Shown here in pieces: positions 1 through 6,335 of a DNA stretch of 8,470 nt. Below the pieces are notes generated by a model, which saw nothing but the letters and a program-made list of their open reading frames with translations, made no database searches and was not told the DNA's origin. Origin of the DNA: Candidatus Thalassarchaeaceae archaeon (GTDB lineage: Archaea; Thermoplasmatota; Poseidoniia; Poseidoniales; Thalassarchaeaceae); the NCBI GenBank assembly GCA_029250425.1, contig JAQXFF010000151.1, forward strand, positions 1-8,470. The letters run 5' to 3'. The position numbers and the translations under genes were made by a program. Numbering within the stretch: the first letter of the stretch is position 1; each line of letters starts with the position of its first letter.

Positions 1-153
1 ACCCCGGATGACAAGATACCTAGCGCACACAAGATTTGCTGCTTCGGTTGTGGGATTATTCTCATAGGTGTTGGAATGGGGTATTTTGCGCTATTGGGAC
101 TATTAACGGGTTCATTAAACAAGGAAAAGGTGATTCTAGTACAAGAACAATGA
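1..153 (+). CDS. C-terminal end of an unidentified membrane-anchored protein (5' truncated by window)
   Basis: An open frame enters at base 1 and runs 50 codons to a TGA at 151-153. The visible peptide starts with a short polar stretch (TPDDKIPSAHK). It continues with a hydrophobic, glycine-rich segment of about 26 residues (from CCFGCGIILIG to LLTG), long enough for one transmembrane helix, and ends in a short charged tail (NKEKVILVQEQ). Two adjacent cysteines and a third open the hydrophobic stretch. This could be the last membrane helix of a larger integral protein or a C-terminal anchor. No family is recognisable from so little sequence. The hydrophobic-then-charged pattern and the convergent position relative to the next gene support a real gene end, but the frame could still be open by chance. 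Confidence 0.45.
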   Translation, partial: TPDDKIPSAHKICCFGCGIILIGVGMGYFALLGLLTGSLNKEKVILVQEQ

Positions 154-254
154 CGGCATTGACGGGGCCGAACTATTCATGATAGACATTCACCATGAAA
201 TCACCTACAGTTGAGACAATAAAGACGCACAAGGATGAACAGAAATCAATCAAT
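154..254. other. Short convergent intergenic region, no gene seen
   Basis: This stretch lies between the end of the partial gene on the + strand and the end of the subtilase on the - strand. It carries a small direct repeat (TGACGG at 151-156 and again at 160-165). Read on the - strand downstream of the protease stop, it is moderately T-rich, which could serve as an archaeal terminator. No strong hairpin or small ORF is apparent. Confidence 0.4.
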
Positions 255-1481
255 TTACGAGCCCCAATAGGCCTCACGGATGTCTTGATTCGCTTGCATG
301 CAAGCGACAACATCTGCGGGGCGTTCAGGCATGGATTCTAACCCTGAAAGATGATTGTAAATGGGTTCGACATTGGACATGTTTACCACGCCCCAGCCGA
401 CCTGTGTGCAGGGGGCAATTGGAGAGATTGGCATGGTGCCAGATGTCGGATCCCAAGTTGAAGAACCAGGGTACCAAGCCGACTGGTTCAACGCATCCCT
501 CAGTTGGCTGTTTGTAATCGAAAGATTGGTGCCATTGACCAAGAGGCCGCCGCGCTCCTCAGATGCACCGGAACCCATGTCGCCTGCTAGGTCACGAAGT
601 TGAGTCAAAATCAGACTGAGAATACCAGCGGTTCGAGGTGTCGCAAACGAGGTACCGGATGTTTCATGATAACCATCGATGTCATCATGATTGGGCAATA
701 CTTGTGTCCAATCCGCAGCGATATCGGGATACGAACCACTCATTGTTTCCTTTTGGTCGTCCCCTTCTTCAGCATAGCCAGAAACACCGATTGACCATGG
801 CGGCCCTGCTGTGGAATCTTGAACAGCTGGAGATGGTGTATTGTCAGCAGCACCGGTGTGAACCTTGTTTTTCTCAACCACGCCTACGCGCGTTGCATCT
901 TCAATCCCTGGGACTGGGACGCTACCAATTGGTCCGAATGAAGTTGTGATGATATCGACCAGTGGCTGATTTGCAGCGGCGAGTACCGCTGCATCACTGA
1001 ACCCTTCAACGAAGAAAATAATCGCATCGGGATTCGCATCGAGAACCGCACCTGTGACCGCAGTGCCGTGGCCATCTGCAGGATCATCAAGAATAGGGAT
1101 ATTGGTATCATCATCCGGTGTTGTACCGATGATTCTCGTCCCAGGGAAATAGACAATATCTGTCGCTGTAATGACGTCCCAGCATGTGGGTGCGTCCGCT
1201 TCATACCGCTCTTGCCATGTTCCATTTTGAGTCAGGTTGCACGACATTGTCACACCGAGGCCATCGAGTAGCCACTGTGGTAAGGTTTCGTTCAATACGA
1301 AGCGTTCGTGATAGACATTGATTCCAGTATCGATTGGAGCGACCACACTGTAAGCACCGAAGGTGATTTCTTCCTCGATTTCTTCAGGTGCAACAGCCTC
1401 ATTACCAAAGCAACCGGAAAGAACTGAGCAAAGCATCAGTGCGGAAAGAAAGAGTGTGAGGTTCACCTTTCGCATACTCAT
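255..1481 (-). CDS. Lipid-anchored subtilisin-family (S8) serine protease
   Basis: This 408-residue protein is predicted to be an exported endopeptidase held on the outer face of the cytoplasmic membrane. Residues 1-23 form a signal peptide (basic MRK start, hydrophobic core) ending in the lipobox LSGC, with Cys24 as the predicted lipidated residue. The subtilase triad is visible: Asp51 in APIDTGIN, His138 in DGHGTAVTG and Ser278 in SGTSFATP; Asn214 in GAADNTP fits the oxyanion-hole position. Asp51 lies only 27 residues after the lipid cysteine, so there is no room for the usual inhibitor_I9 propeptide. Mature cysteines 81, 100, 358 and 394 could form two disulfides. Seven N-x-S/T sequons occur in the mature part (N64, N82, N86, N316, N319, N332, N367). 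The start at 1481 has GGGG directly abutting ATG; Met3 at 1475 gives a six-base spacer and may be the true start. The family call is strong. The substrate is unknown. Confidence 0.9.
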   Translation of the reverse strand: MSMRKVNLTLFLSALMLCSVLSGCFGNEAVAPEEIEEEITFGAYSVVAPIDTGINVYHERFVLNETLPQWLLDGLGVTMSCNLTQNGTWQERYEADAPTCWDVITATDIVYFPGTRIIGTTPDDDTNIPILDDPADGHGTAVTGAVLDANPDAIIFFVEGFSDAAVLAAANQPLVDIITTSFGPIGSVPVPGIEDATRVGVVEKNKVHTGAADNTPSPAVQDSTAGPPWSIGVSGYAEEGDDQKETMSGSYPDIAADWTQVLPNHDDIDGYHETSGTSFATPRTAGILSLILTQLRDLAGDMGSGASEERGGLLVNGTNLSITNSQLRDALNQSAWYPGSSTWDPTSGTMPISPIAPCTQVGWGVVNMSNVEPIYNHLSGLESMPERPADVVACMQANQDIREAYWGS

Positions 1482-1497
1482 CCCCAGCCCTAGGGGG

Positions 1498-1536
1498 CCG
1501 GGTTCTGGGCTTCAACTCAACGGTTGACCCGGAACC
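1498..1536. promoter_or_regulatory. Nested inverted repeats in the subtilase/tpiA divergent intergenic region
   Basis: The 135-bp gap between the two divergent starts contains overlapping dyads: TCAAC (1512-1516) with GTTGA (1523-1527), flanked by CCGGG (1498-1502) with CCCGG (1528-1532), and GGTTC (1501-1505) with GAACC (1532-1536). It lies 17-55 bases upstream of the protease start, so it could be a 5'-leader hairpin of that mRNA or a dyad operator for one or both genes. No convincing TATA box was identified. The repeats are visible; the function is inferred. Confidence 0.35.
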
Positions 1537-1616
1537 GCAACACCACGCAGGGCCAAGGTTAGAGATCTTACACCCCGCCAATAGGTTCAACAGAATGAAG
1601 CACTTGGCGATGCTTG

Positions 1617-2285
1617 ATGAAGCCGCTAATAGTTGTCAATTTCAAGACCTACAGCAGTGCTCATGGGGCTAATGCCGAAATGCTGGCCAAATTCATGGCG
1701 GAAGCGGATGCTGCCTGTGATTCAGCAGATTTTGTCGCTGTAGTTTCAGCATTTGACTTGGCATCAGTAAAGGCAGCGGCACCCAACCTGCAAGTTTGGA
1801 CTCAACATCTCGACCCTGTCGGATTTGGATCTCATACAGGATGGCTTCATCCTGAAACTGCAATTGAGAGAGGTGCAACAGGCACCATCATCAATCATGC
1901 AGAACACAAAGTATCTATTGACCATGTCAAAAATCTGCTCGCACAACTTCCTGACGGATTCCCAGTATGCGCTTGTGCCGCAGATTTGGATGAAGCAAGA
2001 GCACTAGCGGCTCTTGGCCCAACAATGATTGCAGTCGAGCCGCCCGAACTCATTGGAGGTGACATCTCAGTAACAACTGCTGACCCAGAAATTGTTTCAG
2101 GCACAGCTAATCTTGTGAAATCAGTTAACCCTGATGTAAGAGTTCTTTGCGGTGCAGGAGTCAAAAACGGAGATGATGTAGCAATGGCAATTCAACTTGG
2201 AACAGAAGGAGTCCTTCTGGCCAGTGGAGTCACTAAAGCAAACGACCCACAAGGAATTCTTGCAGACCTCGTTTCAAAACTTTGA
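1617..2285 (+). CDS. tpiA: Triosephosphate isomerase, archaeal type
   Basis: This cytosolic glycolytic/gluconeogenic enzyme interconverts dihydroxyacetone phosphate and glyceraldehyde 3-phosphate. At 222 residues it has the compact length typical of archaeal TIMs; bacterial and eukaryotic enzymes are near 250. Visible motifs are the N-terminal NFKTY with Asn8 and catalytic Lys10, the WTQHLD segment (61-66), the catalytic His94 in INHAEHK, the catalytic base Glu141 in AVEPPELIG, and the phosphate-binding CGAGVKNG (178-185) and LLASGVTKA (200-208). The start is set at ATG 1617 because the conserved first strand (KPLIVVNFK) begins immediately after it; an in-frame TTG at 1614 would add one residue. 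There is no strong Shine-Dalgarno sequence. It is divergent from the protease and convergent with the pyrophosphorylase gene, leaving a 19-bp gap, so it is probably monocistronic. Confidence 0.96.
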   Translation: MKPLIVVNFKTYSSAHGANAEMLAKFMAEADAACDSADFVAVVSAFDLASVKAAAPNLQVWTQHLDPVGFGSHTGWLHPETAIERGATGTIINHAEHKVSIDHVKNLLAQLPDGFPVCACAADLDEARALAALGPTMIAVEPPELIGGDISVTTADPEIVSGTANLVKSVNPDVRVLCGAGVKNGDDVAMAIQLGTEGVLLASGVTKANDPQGILADLVSKL

Positions 2286-2304
2286 ATTGCTTACTTTAGC
2301 AAAC

Positions 2305-3312
2305 TCATGATTCAGGGAAAGTCCCGCCAACTTGGGAATATCCCTCAGGGATTTCAGCACCGTAGTCTACGACCACGCCTTCTAATTTGACGCCGGCACC
2401 AATTTTGGCACCTTCGCCAATCAAACATTCAATAATTGAAGAATTATCACCGATGAAAACATCAGTCATCAACGCTGACCTCACCACATCAGAACCAGGT
2501 GAAATCGTTGAACCATGACCTATTGCACTACTCAATGGCCCAGCCCCATCAAACACCCCATCACCTATCCAAGAAGTGTCGGCAAAACCACCTCGCCCAC
2601 CACTGGACCAACGCTGGCCATTGAGGCAAACTTGTACACCTTCCAACCAAGAAGGAGGAGTCCCAGCATCAACGAAGTGACCCTCAAAACCAAATCCGTT
2701 CAACACGCCTTCGGATGCAATCTCGGTGTAAACATCTCTCTCCATACTATGTGCACCATCTGGCATTCGCTCAAAAATCGCTGGCTCAAGGATGTAACAA
2801 CCAGCATTTATCATGTTACTAACAGCATCTTCTAATGCTGGCTTTTCTTGAAACTGGTAGATTTTACCATCCTCGCGAATATCACAGACTCCAAACCTAG
2901 TTGGATCCTCAACCTCCCACAGAGAAATAGTGGCCAATCCACCTTGGGAATGGTGGAACTTGAGCATTTCTTCAACTGGTACACTAGAGAGCAGGTCACC
3001 ATTCATCACGCAAAATGTTTCATCACGAAGATGATTTCTGCAATTAGCAATTGCACCACCTGTACCAAGTGGTTCAGTCTCTTCAACGATTGTGACTTTG
3101 TATGGTAATTCAACAGTGGAGAAATGCTCTCTCATTTCATCAATTTTGTATCCTGCTGCCAATATGACTTCATCAACAAGTGATTCAGGTAACGCCTCAA
3201 CCACTCTTTCTAGCAGAGTTTTGTCAAGCATTGGTAACAATGGTTTAGCAACATGGTTCGTCCATGGGCGAAGTCTAGTGCCAAATCCGCCGGCCAAAAC
3301 GATGACTTGCAT
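2305..3312 (-). CDS. Sugar-1-phosphate nucleotidyltransferase (NDP-sugar pyrophosphorylase, GMPP/RmlA-like)
   Basis: A cytosolic enzyme of 335 residues predicted to join a sugar 1-phosphate to an NTP, releasing pyrophosphate and giving an activated sugar for glycans. The N-terminal nucleotidyltransferase domain (about 1-235) shows the signature LAGGFGTRLRP (6-16), Lys23 in AKPLLPM, PLGTGGAI (81-88), the metal-binding NGD (104-106), EKP (156-158), NAG (169-171) and VDAGTP (214-219). The C-terminal 100 residues have the spaced I/V-G pattern of a left-handed beta-helix (for example VFIGDNSSI, LIGEGAKIGAGV). The start at 3312 is chosen because the fold begins at MQVIVLAGG and GGGAG-like GGGAG/GGGAGC is replaced here by a GGGAG core at 3317-3321; an ATG at 3327 would add five residues but lacks such a site. 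Mannose-1-phosphate guanylyltransferase and glucose-1-phosphate thymidylyl- or uridylyltransferase are all possible; sequence alone does not settle the sugar or base. Confidence 0.88.
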   Translation of the reverse strand: MQVIVLAGGFGTRLRPWTNHVAKPLLPMLDKTLLERVVEALPESLVDEVILAAGYKIDEMREHFSTVELPYKVTIVEETEPLGTGGAIANCRNHLRDETFCVMNGDLLSSVPVEEMLKFHHSQGGLATISLWEVEDPTRFGVCDIREDGKIYQFQEKPALEDAVSNMINAGCYILEPAIFERMPDGAHSMERDVYTEIASEGVLNGFGFEGHFVDAGTPPSWLEGVQVCLNGQRWSSGGRGGFADTSWIGDGVFDGAGPLSSAIGHGSTISPGSDVVRSALMTDVFIGDNSSIIECLIGEGAKIGAGVKLEGVVVDYGAEIPEGYSQVGGTFPES

Positions 3313-3316
3313 GATG

Positions 3317-3321
3317 CTCCC
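3317..3321 (-). promoter_or_regulatory. Ribosome binding site deciding the pyrophosphorylase start
   Basis: GGGAG on the - strand lies four bases upstream of the ATG at 3312. The upstream in-frame ATG at 3327 has no G-rich site before it. Together with the family's usual N-terminus this favours the shorter protein. Confidence 0.5.
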
Positions 3322-3370
3322 TATCATCGCCGGTTAAACACCCTCACTTCAAGGGATTCCTCCCGGGATA

Positions 3371-3395
3371 GCGTGTTGGCGCAACTTAGACACGC
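3371..3395. promoter_or_regulatory. Inverted repeat in the pyrophosphorylase/sucC divergent promoter region
   Basis: GCGTGT (3371-3376) and ACACGC (3390-3395) form a perfect 6-bp dyad with a 13-base spacer. The spacer region offers an alternative GTTG/CAAC pairing around GCG (3374-3384). It sits near the middle of the 137-bp gap between two divergent starts, a natural place for an operator or shared promoter element. An additional palindrome, TCCCGGGA, lies at 3361-3368. I could not identify a convincing TATA box for either gene. The function is inference. Confidence 0.3.
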
Positions 3396-3437
3396 GGGCA
3401 AGTATTCAAAGACGGGCTTTAGGTCGACCGACTCGTA

Positions 3438-3444
3438 GGGGGAG
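3438..3444 (+). promoter_or_regulatory. Shine-Dalgarno site for the GTG start of sucC
   Basis: GGGGGAG is followed by a five-base spacer (TTTAG) and then the GTG start at 3450. It supports initiation at GTG, which yields the family-typical N-terminus MNIHEYQGK. Confidence 0.7.
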
Positions 3445-3449
3445 TTTAG

Positions 3450-4658
3450 GTGAACATCCACGAATATCAAGGAAAGAGTCTGTTTCGAGGTGCTGGGCTT
3501 CCGGTAGTTGCCGGAGTTCATTGTACAAGTGTAGAGCAAGCACTCTCTGCTTACGATGATTTGGCGAGCAAAATTGTTGCTGTAAAGAGCCAAATTCACG
3601 CAGGTGGTCGTGGAAAAGGAATTCTTTACGACCCAGAAACTGGTGCTGAAGTGATGCAAGGTGGAGTCAAGATTGCTTTCAATCGAGATGATGTTGAAAC
3701 CTATGCAACAAATCTACTTGGCAACAAGTTGGTGACAAAACAAACCGGTGAAGTCGGAAAAATCGTCAACAATCTCTACATTGAGTCTGGATGCGCTATT
3801 GCGCATGAATATTATCTTGCAATTTTGGTTGATAGAGAGGAAAAAATGCCCCTTATCATGGCTTCAACTGAAGGCGGAATGGATATTGAAGAAGTAGCGG
3901 AATCAACTCCAGAGGCAATTCACAAGATCCATGTTGACATCAATGTAGGAGTTACTGATGCTCAAGCTAGTGGGCTAGCAAGTTCACTCGGATTAGATGG
4001 CGCAGCCAGCGATTCTTTTGTCACAATGGTTCAAGGATTATTCTCGTTTTTCGCTGAGAAAGATTGTGCGATGGTGGAAATCAACCCACTCGTGCGCACG
4101 GATGATGACGAGATGGTATTACTTGATGCGAAAGTCAGTTTTGATGAAAACGCACTATTCCGCCACCCCGATATCGTTGAACTACGTGACCTGTCTGAAG
4201 AAGAGGCTACAGAAATACGTGCTAAAGAGGCTGGATTATCATATGTCAAACTCGATGGAGACATCGGCTGTTTAGTCAATGGCGCAGGGTTAGCAATGGC
4301 GACAATGGATGTCATCAAATTGTACGGTGGCGAGCCTGCGAATTTCCTAGATGTTGGAGGCGGTGCTGACGAGCAACAAGTTGAGACCGCTTTCAGTATC
4401 ATTATGGAAGACCCTAATGTGAAAGGAATTCTAGTCAATATCTTCGGTGGAATCATGCGTTGTGACATCATCGCAAGGGGAGTAATTGCCGCAACTGAAT
4501 CACTTGGTCTAGAAGATCCACTAGTCGTGAGATTAGTGGGGACAAATTTCGAGGAAGGTCGAGCAATTTTAGCAGCCAGCGACCTCAACATTCACACTGC
4601 TGAAACGTTGGCCGAAGGCGCTGAAAAAATTGTTTCACTTATTGGAGGTGGTCAGTAA
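3450..4658 (+). CDS. sucC: Succinyl-CoA synthetase (succinate-CoA ligase), beta subunit
   Basis: The beta subunit of the TCA-cycle enzyme that interconverts succinyl-CoA and succinate with substrate-level phosphorylation of ADP or GDP; it works in the cytosol with SucD. It is 402 residues long, slightly longer than the roughly 390 of bacterial SucC. The N-terminal ATP-grasp domain shows HEYQGK (4-9), Lys46 and the SQIHAGGRGKG stretch (47-57). Metal- and nucleotide-binding residues lie in EINPL (210-214) and DAK (226-228). The C-terminal ligase domain carries NGAGLAMATMD (277-287), NFLDVGGGA (298-306), NIFGGIMRCD (330-339) and RLVGTNFEEG (361-370). Translation starts at GTG. The TAA stop overlaps the sucD ATG by one base, implying translational coupling and equal subunit supply. 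The gene is complete with no missing motif. Preference for ADP or GDP cannot be read from sequence by eye. Confidence 0.97.
   Translation: MNIHEYQGKSLFRGAGLPVVAGVHCTSVEQALSAYDDLASKIVAVKSQIHAGGRGKGILYDPETGAEVMQGGVKIAFNRDDVETYATNLLGNKLVTKQTGEVGKIVNNLYIESGCAIAHEYYLAILVDREEKMPLIMASTEGGMDIEEVAESTPEAIHKIHVDINVGVTDAQASGLASSLGLDGAASDSFVTMVQGLFSFFAEKDCAMVEINPLVRTDDDEMVLLDAKVSFDENALFRHPDIVELRDLSEEEATEIRAKEAGLSYVKLDGDIGCLVNGAGLAMATMDVIKLYGGEPANFLDVGGGADEQQVETAFSIIMEDPNVKGILVNIFGGIMRCDIIARGVIAATESLGLEDPLVVRLVGTNFEEGRAILAASDLNIHTAETLAEGAEKIVSLIGGGQ
4644..4650 (+). promoter_or_regulatory. Strong Shine-Dalgarno site for sucD inside the end of sucC
   Basis: GGAGGTG precedes the sucD ATG at 4658 by seven bases and matches the complement of the typical archaeal 16S rRNA 3' end (anti-SD CACCTCC). 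It lies within the last codons of sucC, consistent with coupled translation. It is the best SD match seen in the window. Confidence 0.8.
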
Positions 4659-5581
4659 TGGCAATCTGGATTGAAGATGATGCGAAAATCTTGGTTCAAG
4701 GAATCACTGGTAAACAAGGCACATTCCATGCCACAAAGTCGGCAGAATTTGGGGCTAATGTTGTTGGAGGAGTCACACCTGGAAAAGGTGGTCAAATTGC
4801 TGACCTCGGAGTTATTCAAGTTCCAGTGTGGGACACAATGTCAGAAGCAATTTCTGAAACAGATGCTGACGCCAGCGTCATTTATGTTCCACCAAGATTC
4901 GCTGGCGCCGCTATCATTGAAGCGGCTGATGCCTTCAAATCAGTCAAAGGAAATGGCGTCATTGTTTGCATCACAGAGGGGATTCCAACTCTTGATATGG
5001 TCAAGGCAACCTCTCATGTGAGAGGAATTGAGGGAGTTAGGCTCATCGGACCAAACTGCCCGGGGATTATCACACCAAGCGAAACAGGTGGGGCGAAAAT
5101 CGGTATCATGCCAGGCTCAATTCACGCTAAAGGGAGAATAGGAGTTGTCTCCAAATCAGGCACACTCACCTACGAAGCAGTGGCTCAAACCATGAGCATT
5201 GACGAAGGGCAATCAACCTGTGTTGGAATAGGTGGAGATCCAGTAAATGGAACTGGTTTCATTGATTGTTTATCTGCTTTTGAGGCCGATGAACAAACCG
5301 TTGCTGTAGTGATGATAGGTGAAATCGGTGGGACTGCTGAAGAAGAGGCAGCGGCTTGGGTCGCTGAAAACATGAGTAAGCCAGTTGTTGGCTTTGTTGC
5401 GGGGATGACAGCGCCACCTGGTAAACGCATGGGGCATGCTGGAGCAATTATTTCTGGCGGAAAAGGTACCGCCTCTGAGAAGGTCGCAGCGATGGAAGCG
5501 GCTGGAATCCGCTGTGCAAATGACCCATCTGAAATAGGTGTAGTTCTGCTGAAAGCACTGCAAGATGCTGGGCTTCGTTAA
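4658..5581 (+). CDS. sucD: Succinyl-CoA synthetase (succinate-CoA ligase), alpha subunit
   Basis: This 307-residue subunit binds CoA and carries the phosphohistidine intermediate of succinyl-CoA synthetase. The CoA-binding Rossmann domain opens with QGITGKQGTFH (14-24) and GGVTPGKGG (37-45). The ligase part shows ITEGIP (105-110), GPNCPGIITP (131-140), KIGIMPG (147-153), SKSGTLTYE (165-173), GIGGDPVNGT (190-199) and GEIGG (221-225). His260 in KRMGHAGAII is the expected active-site histidine that is phosphorylated. Length and motifs are those of canonical SucD, so this is the separate two-subunit TCA enzyme rather than the fused ADP-forming acetyl-CoA synthetase of many archaea. It is co-transcribed with sucC (TAATG overlap). 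A 79-bp gap follows before the next gene on the same strand. Confidence 0.97.
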   Translation: MAIWIEDDAKILVQGITGKQGTFHATKSAEFGANVVGGVTPGKGGQIADLGVIQVPVWDTMSEAISETDADASVIYVPPRFAGAAIIEAADAFKSVKGNGVIVCITEGIPTLDMVKATSHVRGIEGVRLIGPNCPGIITPSETGGAKIGIMPGSIHAKGRIGVVSKSGTLTYEAVAQTMSIDEGQSTCVGIGGDPVNGTGFIDCLSAFEADEQTVAVVMIGEIGGTAEEEAAAWVAENMSKPVVGFVAGMTAPPGKRMGHAGAIISGGKGTASEKVAAMEAAGIRCANDPSEIGVVLLKALQDAGLR

Positions 5582-5652
5582 TCTGCATTGAAGGGTAACA
5601 TGTTAGCCGCTCGTTTCAAGACAAGCACCCGATGTCAGGATACCATACGACT

Positions 5653-5660
5653 GAGGATGA
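5653..5660 (+). promoter_or_regulatory. Ribosome binding site of the LysE-family gene
   Basis: GAGGATGA resembles the GGAGGTGAT consensus. Its GAGG core is four bases before ATG 5661 and ten before an in-frame ATG at 5667, so either could be used; the difference is two residues. Confidence 0.45.
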
Positions 5661-6290
5661 ATGACAATGGCAGTTGATGTAACCAGCCTGATTCCAGTTG
5701 CATTCGTACTAGCTGGTGGAGCAATTTCACCCGGCCCAAGCCTTGCAGTCGTACTTCGAAATACGATTGCTGGTGGCCGTTCGAGGGGAATTGCATGTTC
5801 TATCGGACATGGGCTTGGGCTAGGCATTTACGCATTCTTAGCCATTAGCGGAATTGCATTTTTGAAATCAGGAGGAGGTTCTTTTTCTACAACCTTAGAA
5901 TTAGGGGGAGCGGTCTTCTTGGTTTGGGTAGCAATATCCATGCTTCGTGATATTAGAGTAGACGAAGAAAACACTGAATCACACGACGAAGGAAAACGTC
6001 AAGGGTTTGTTGAGGGATTCCTCATTGCATTCTTAAATCCAAAAATTTTCGTCTTTTTGACTGCTATTTTCAGTCAATTCATTGCCGCAGGAATGCCACT
6101 ATCAGATCGATTAATCATCTCTTGTCTAGCATTAGTAATTGACACGTCGTGGTACATCATTGTCTCCATTGCATTATCCGGAACGGCCATGCTTGAAGGC
6201 CTGAAAGAGCGAGGGAAACTCATTGATATCGTTGTAGCAATTATTTTGCTTGGGTTGGCAATCACCATCTTTGCAAAATATCTAATGTGA
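5661..6290 (+). CDS. LysE/RhtB-family translocator (amino-acid exporter)
   Basis: A 209-residue integral membrane protein of the LysE superfamily, whose characterised members export amino acids such as lysine, homoserine, threonine or leucine by proton exchange. The family signature near the N-terminus is present: SPGPSLAVVLRNTIAGGR (23-40) followed by RGIACSIGHGLG (42-53). The second conserved block, GFLIAFLNPKIFVFL (119-133), is also present. Six hydrophobic segments are apparent at about 10-30, 45-67, 76-96, 116-142, 149-173 and 186-208, matching the family's usual size and topology. A charged loop (97-114, rich in D, E and H) separates segments 3 and 4. It lies 79 bp after sucD on the same strand, so it may be read through from that operon or have its own promoter. 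The exported substrate cannot be told from sequence. Confidence 0.88.
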   Translation: MTMAVDVTSLIPVAFVLAGGAISPGPSLAVVLRNTIAGGRSRGIACSIGHGLGLGIYAFLAISGIAFLKSGGGSFSTTLELGGAVFLVWVAISMLRDIRVDEENTESHDEGKRQGFVEGFLIAFLNPKIFVFLTAIFSQFIAAGMPLSDRLIISCLALVIDTSWYIIVSIALSGTAMLEGLKERGKLIDIVVAIILLGLAITIFAKYLM

Positions 6291-6335
6291 ATTAAAAGTC
6301 ATAATTTGGCCGGCATCCAACTAGAGGAATTAGGT

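Noticed and set aside
884..1225. 113-codon alternative - strand frame within the subtilase
   Set aside because: It is contained in the subtilase gene, whose catalytic motifs are intact in the other frame, so there is no frameshift to explain.
3324..3659. 111-codon - strand frame spanning the sucC start region
   Set aside because: It overlaps the conserved sucC N-terminus and the divergent promoter region and shows no recognisable motif.
4031..4591. 186-codon open frame antisense to sucC
   Set aside because: It lies wholly inside the well-supported sucC gene, its Ser/Pro-rich translation matches no fold, and it is explained as a shadow of the sense codon pattern.
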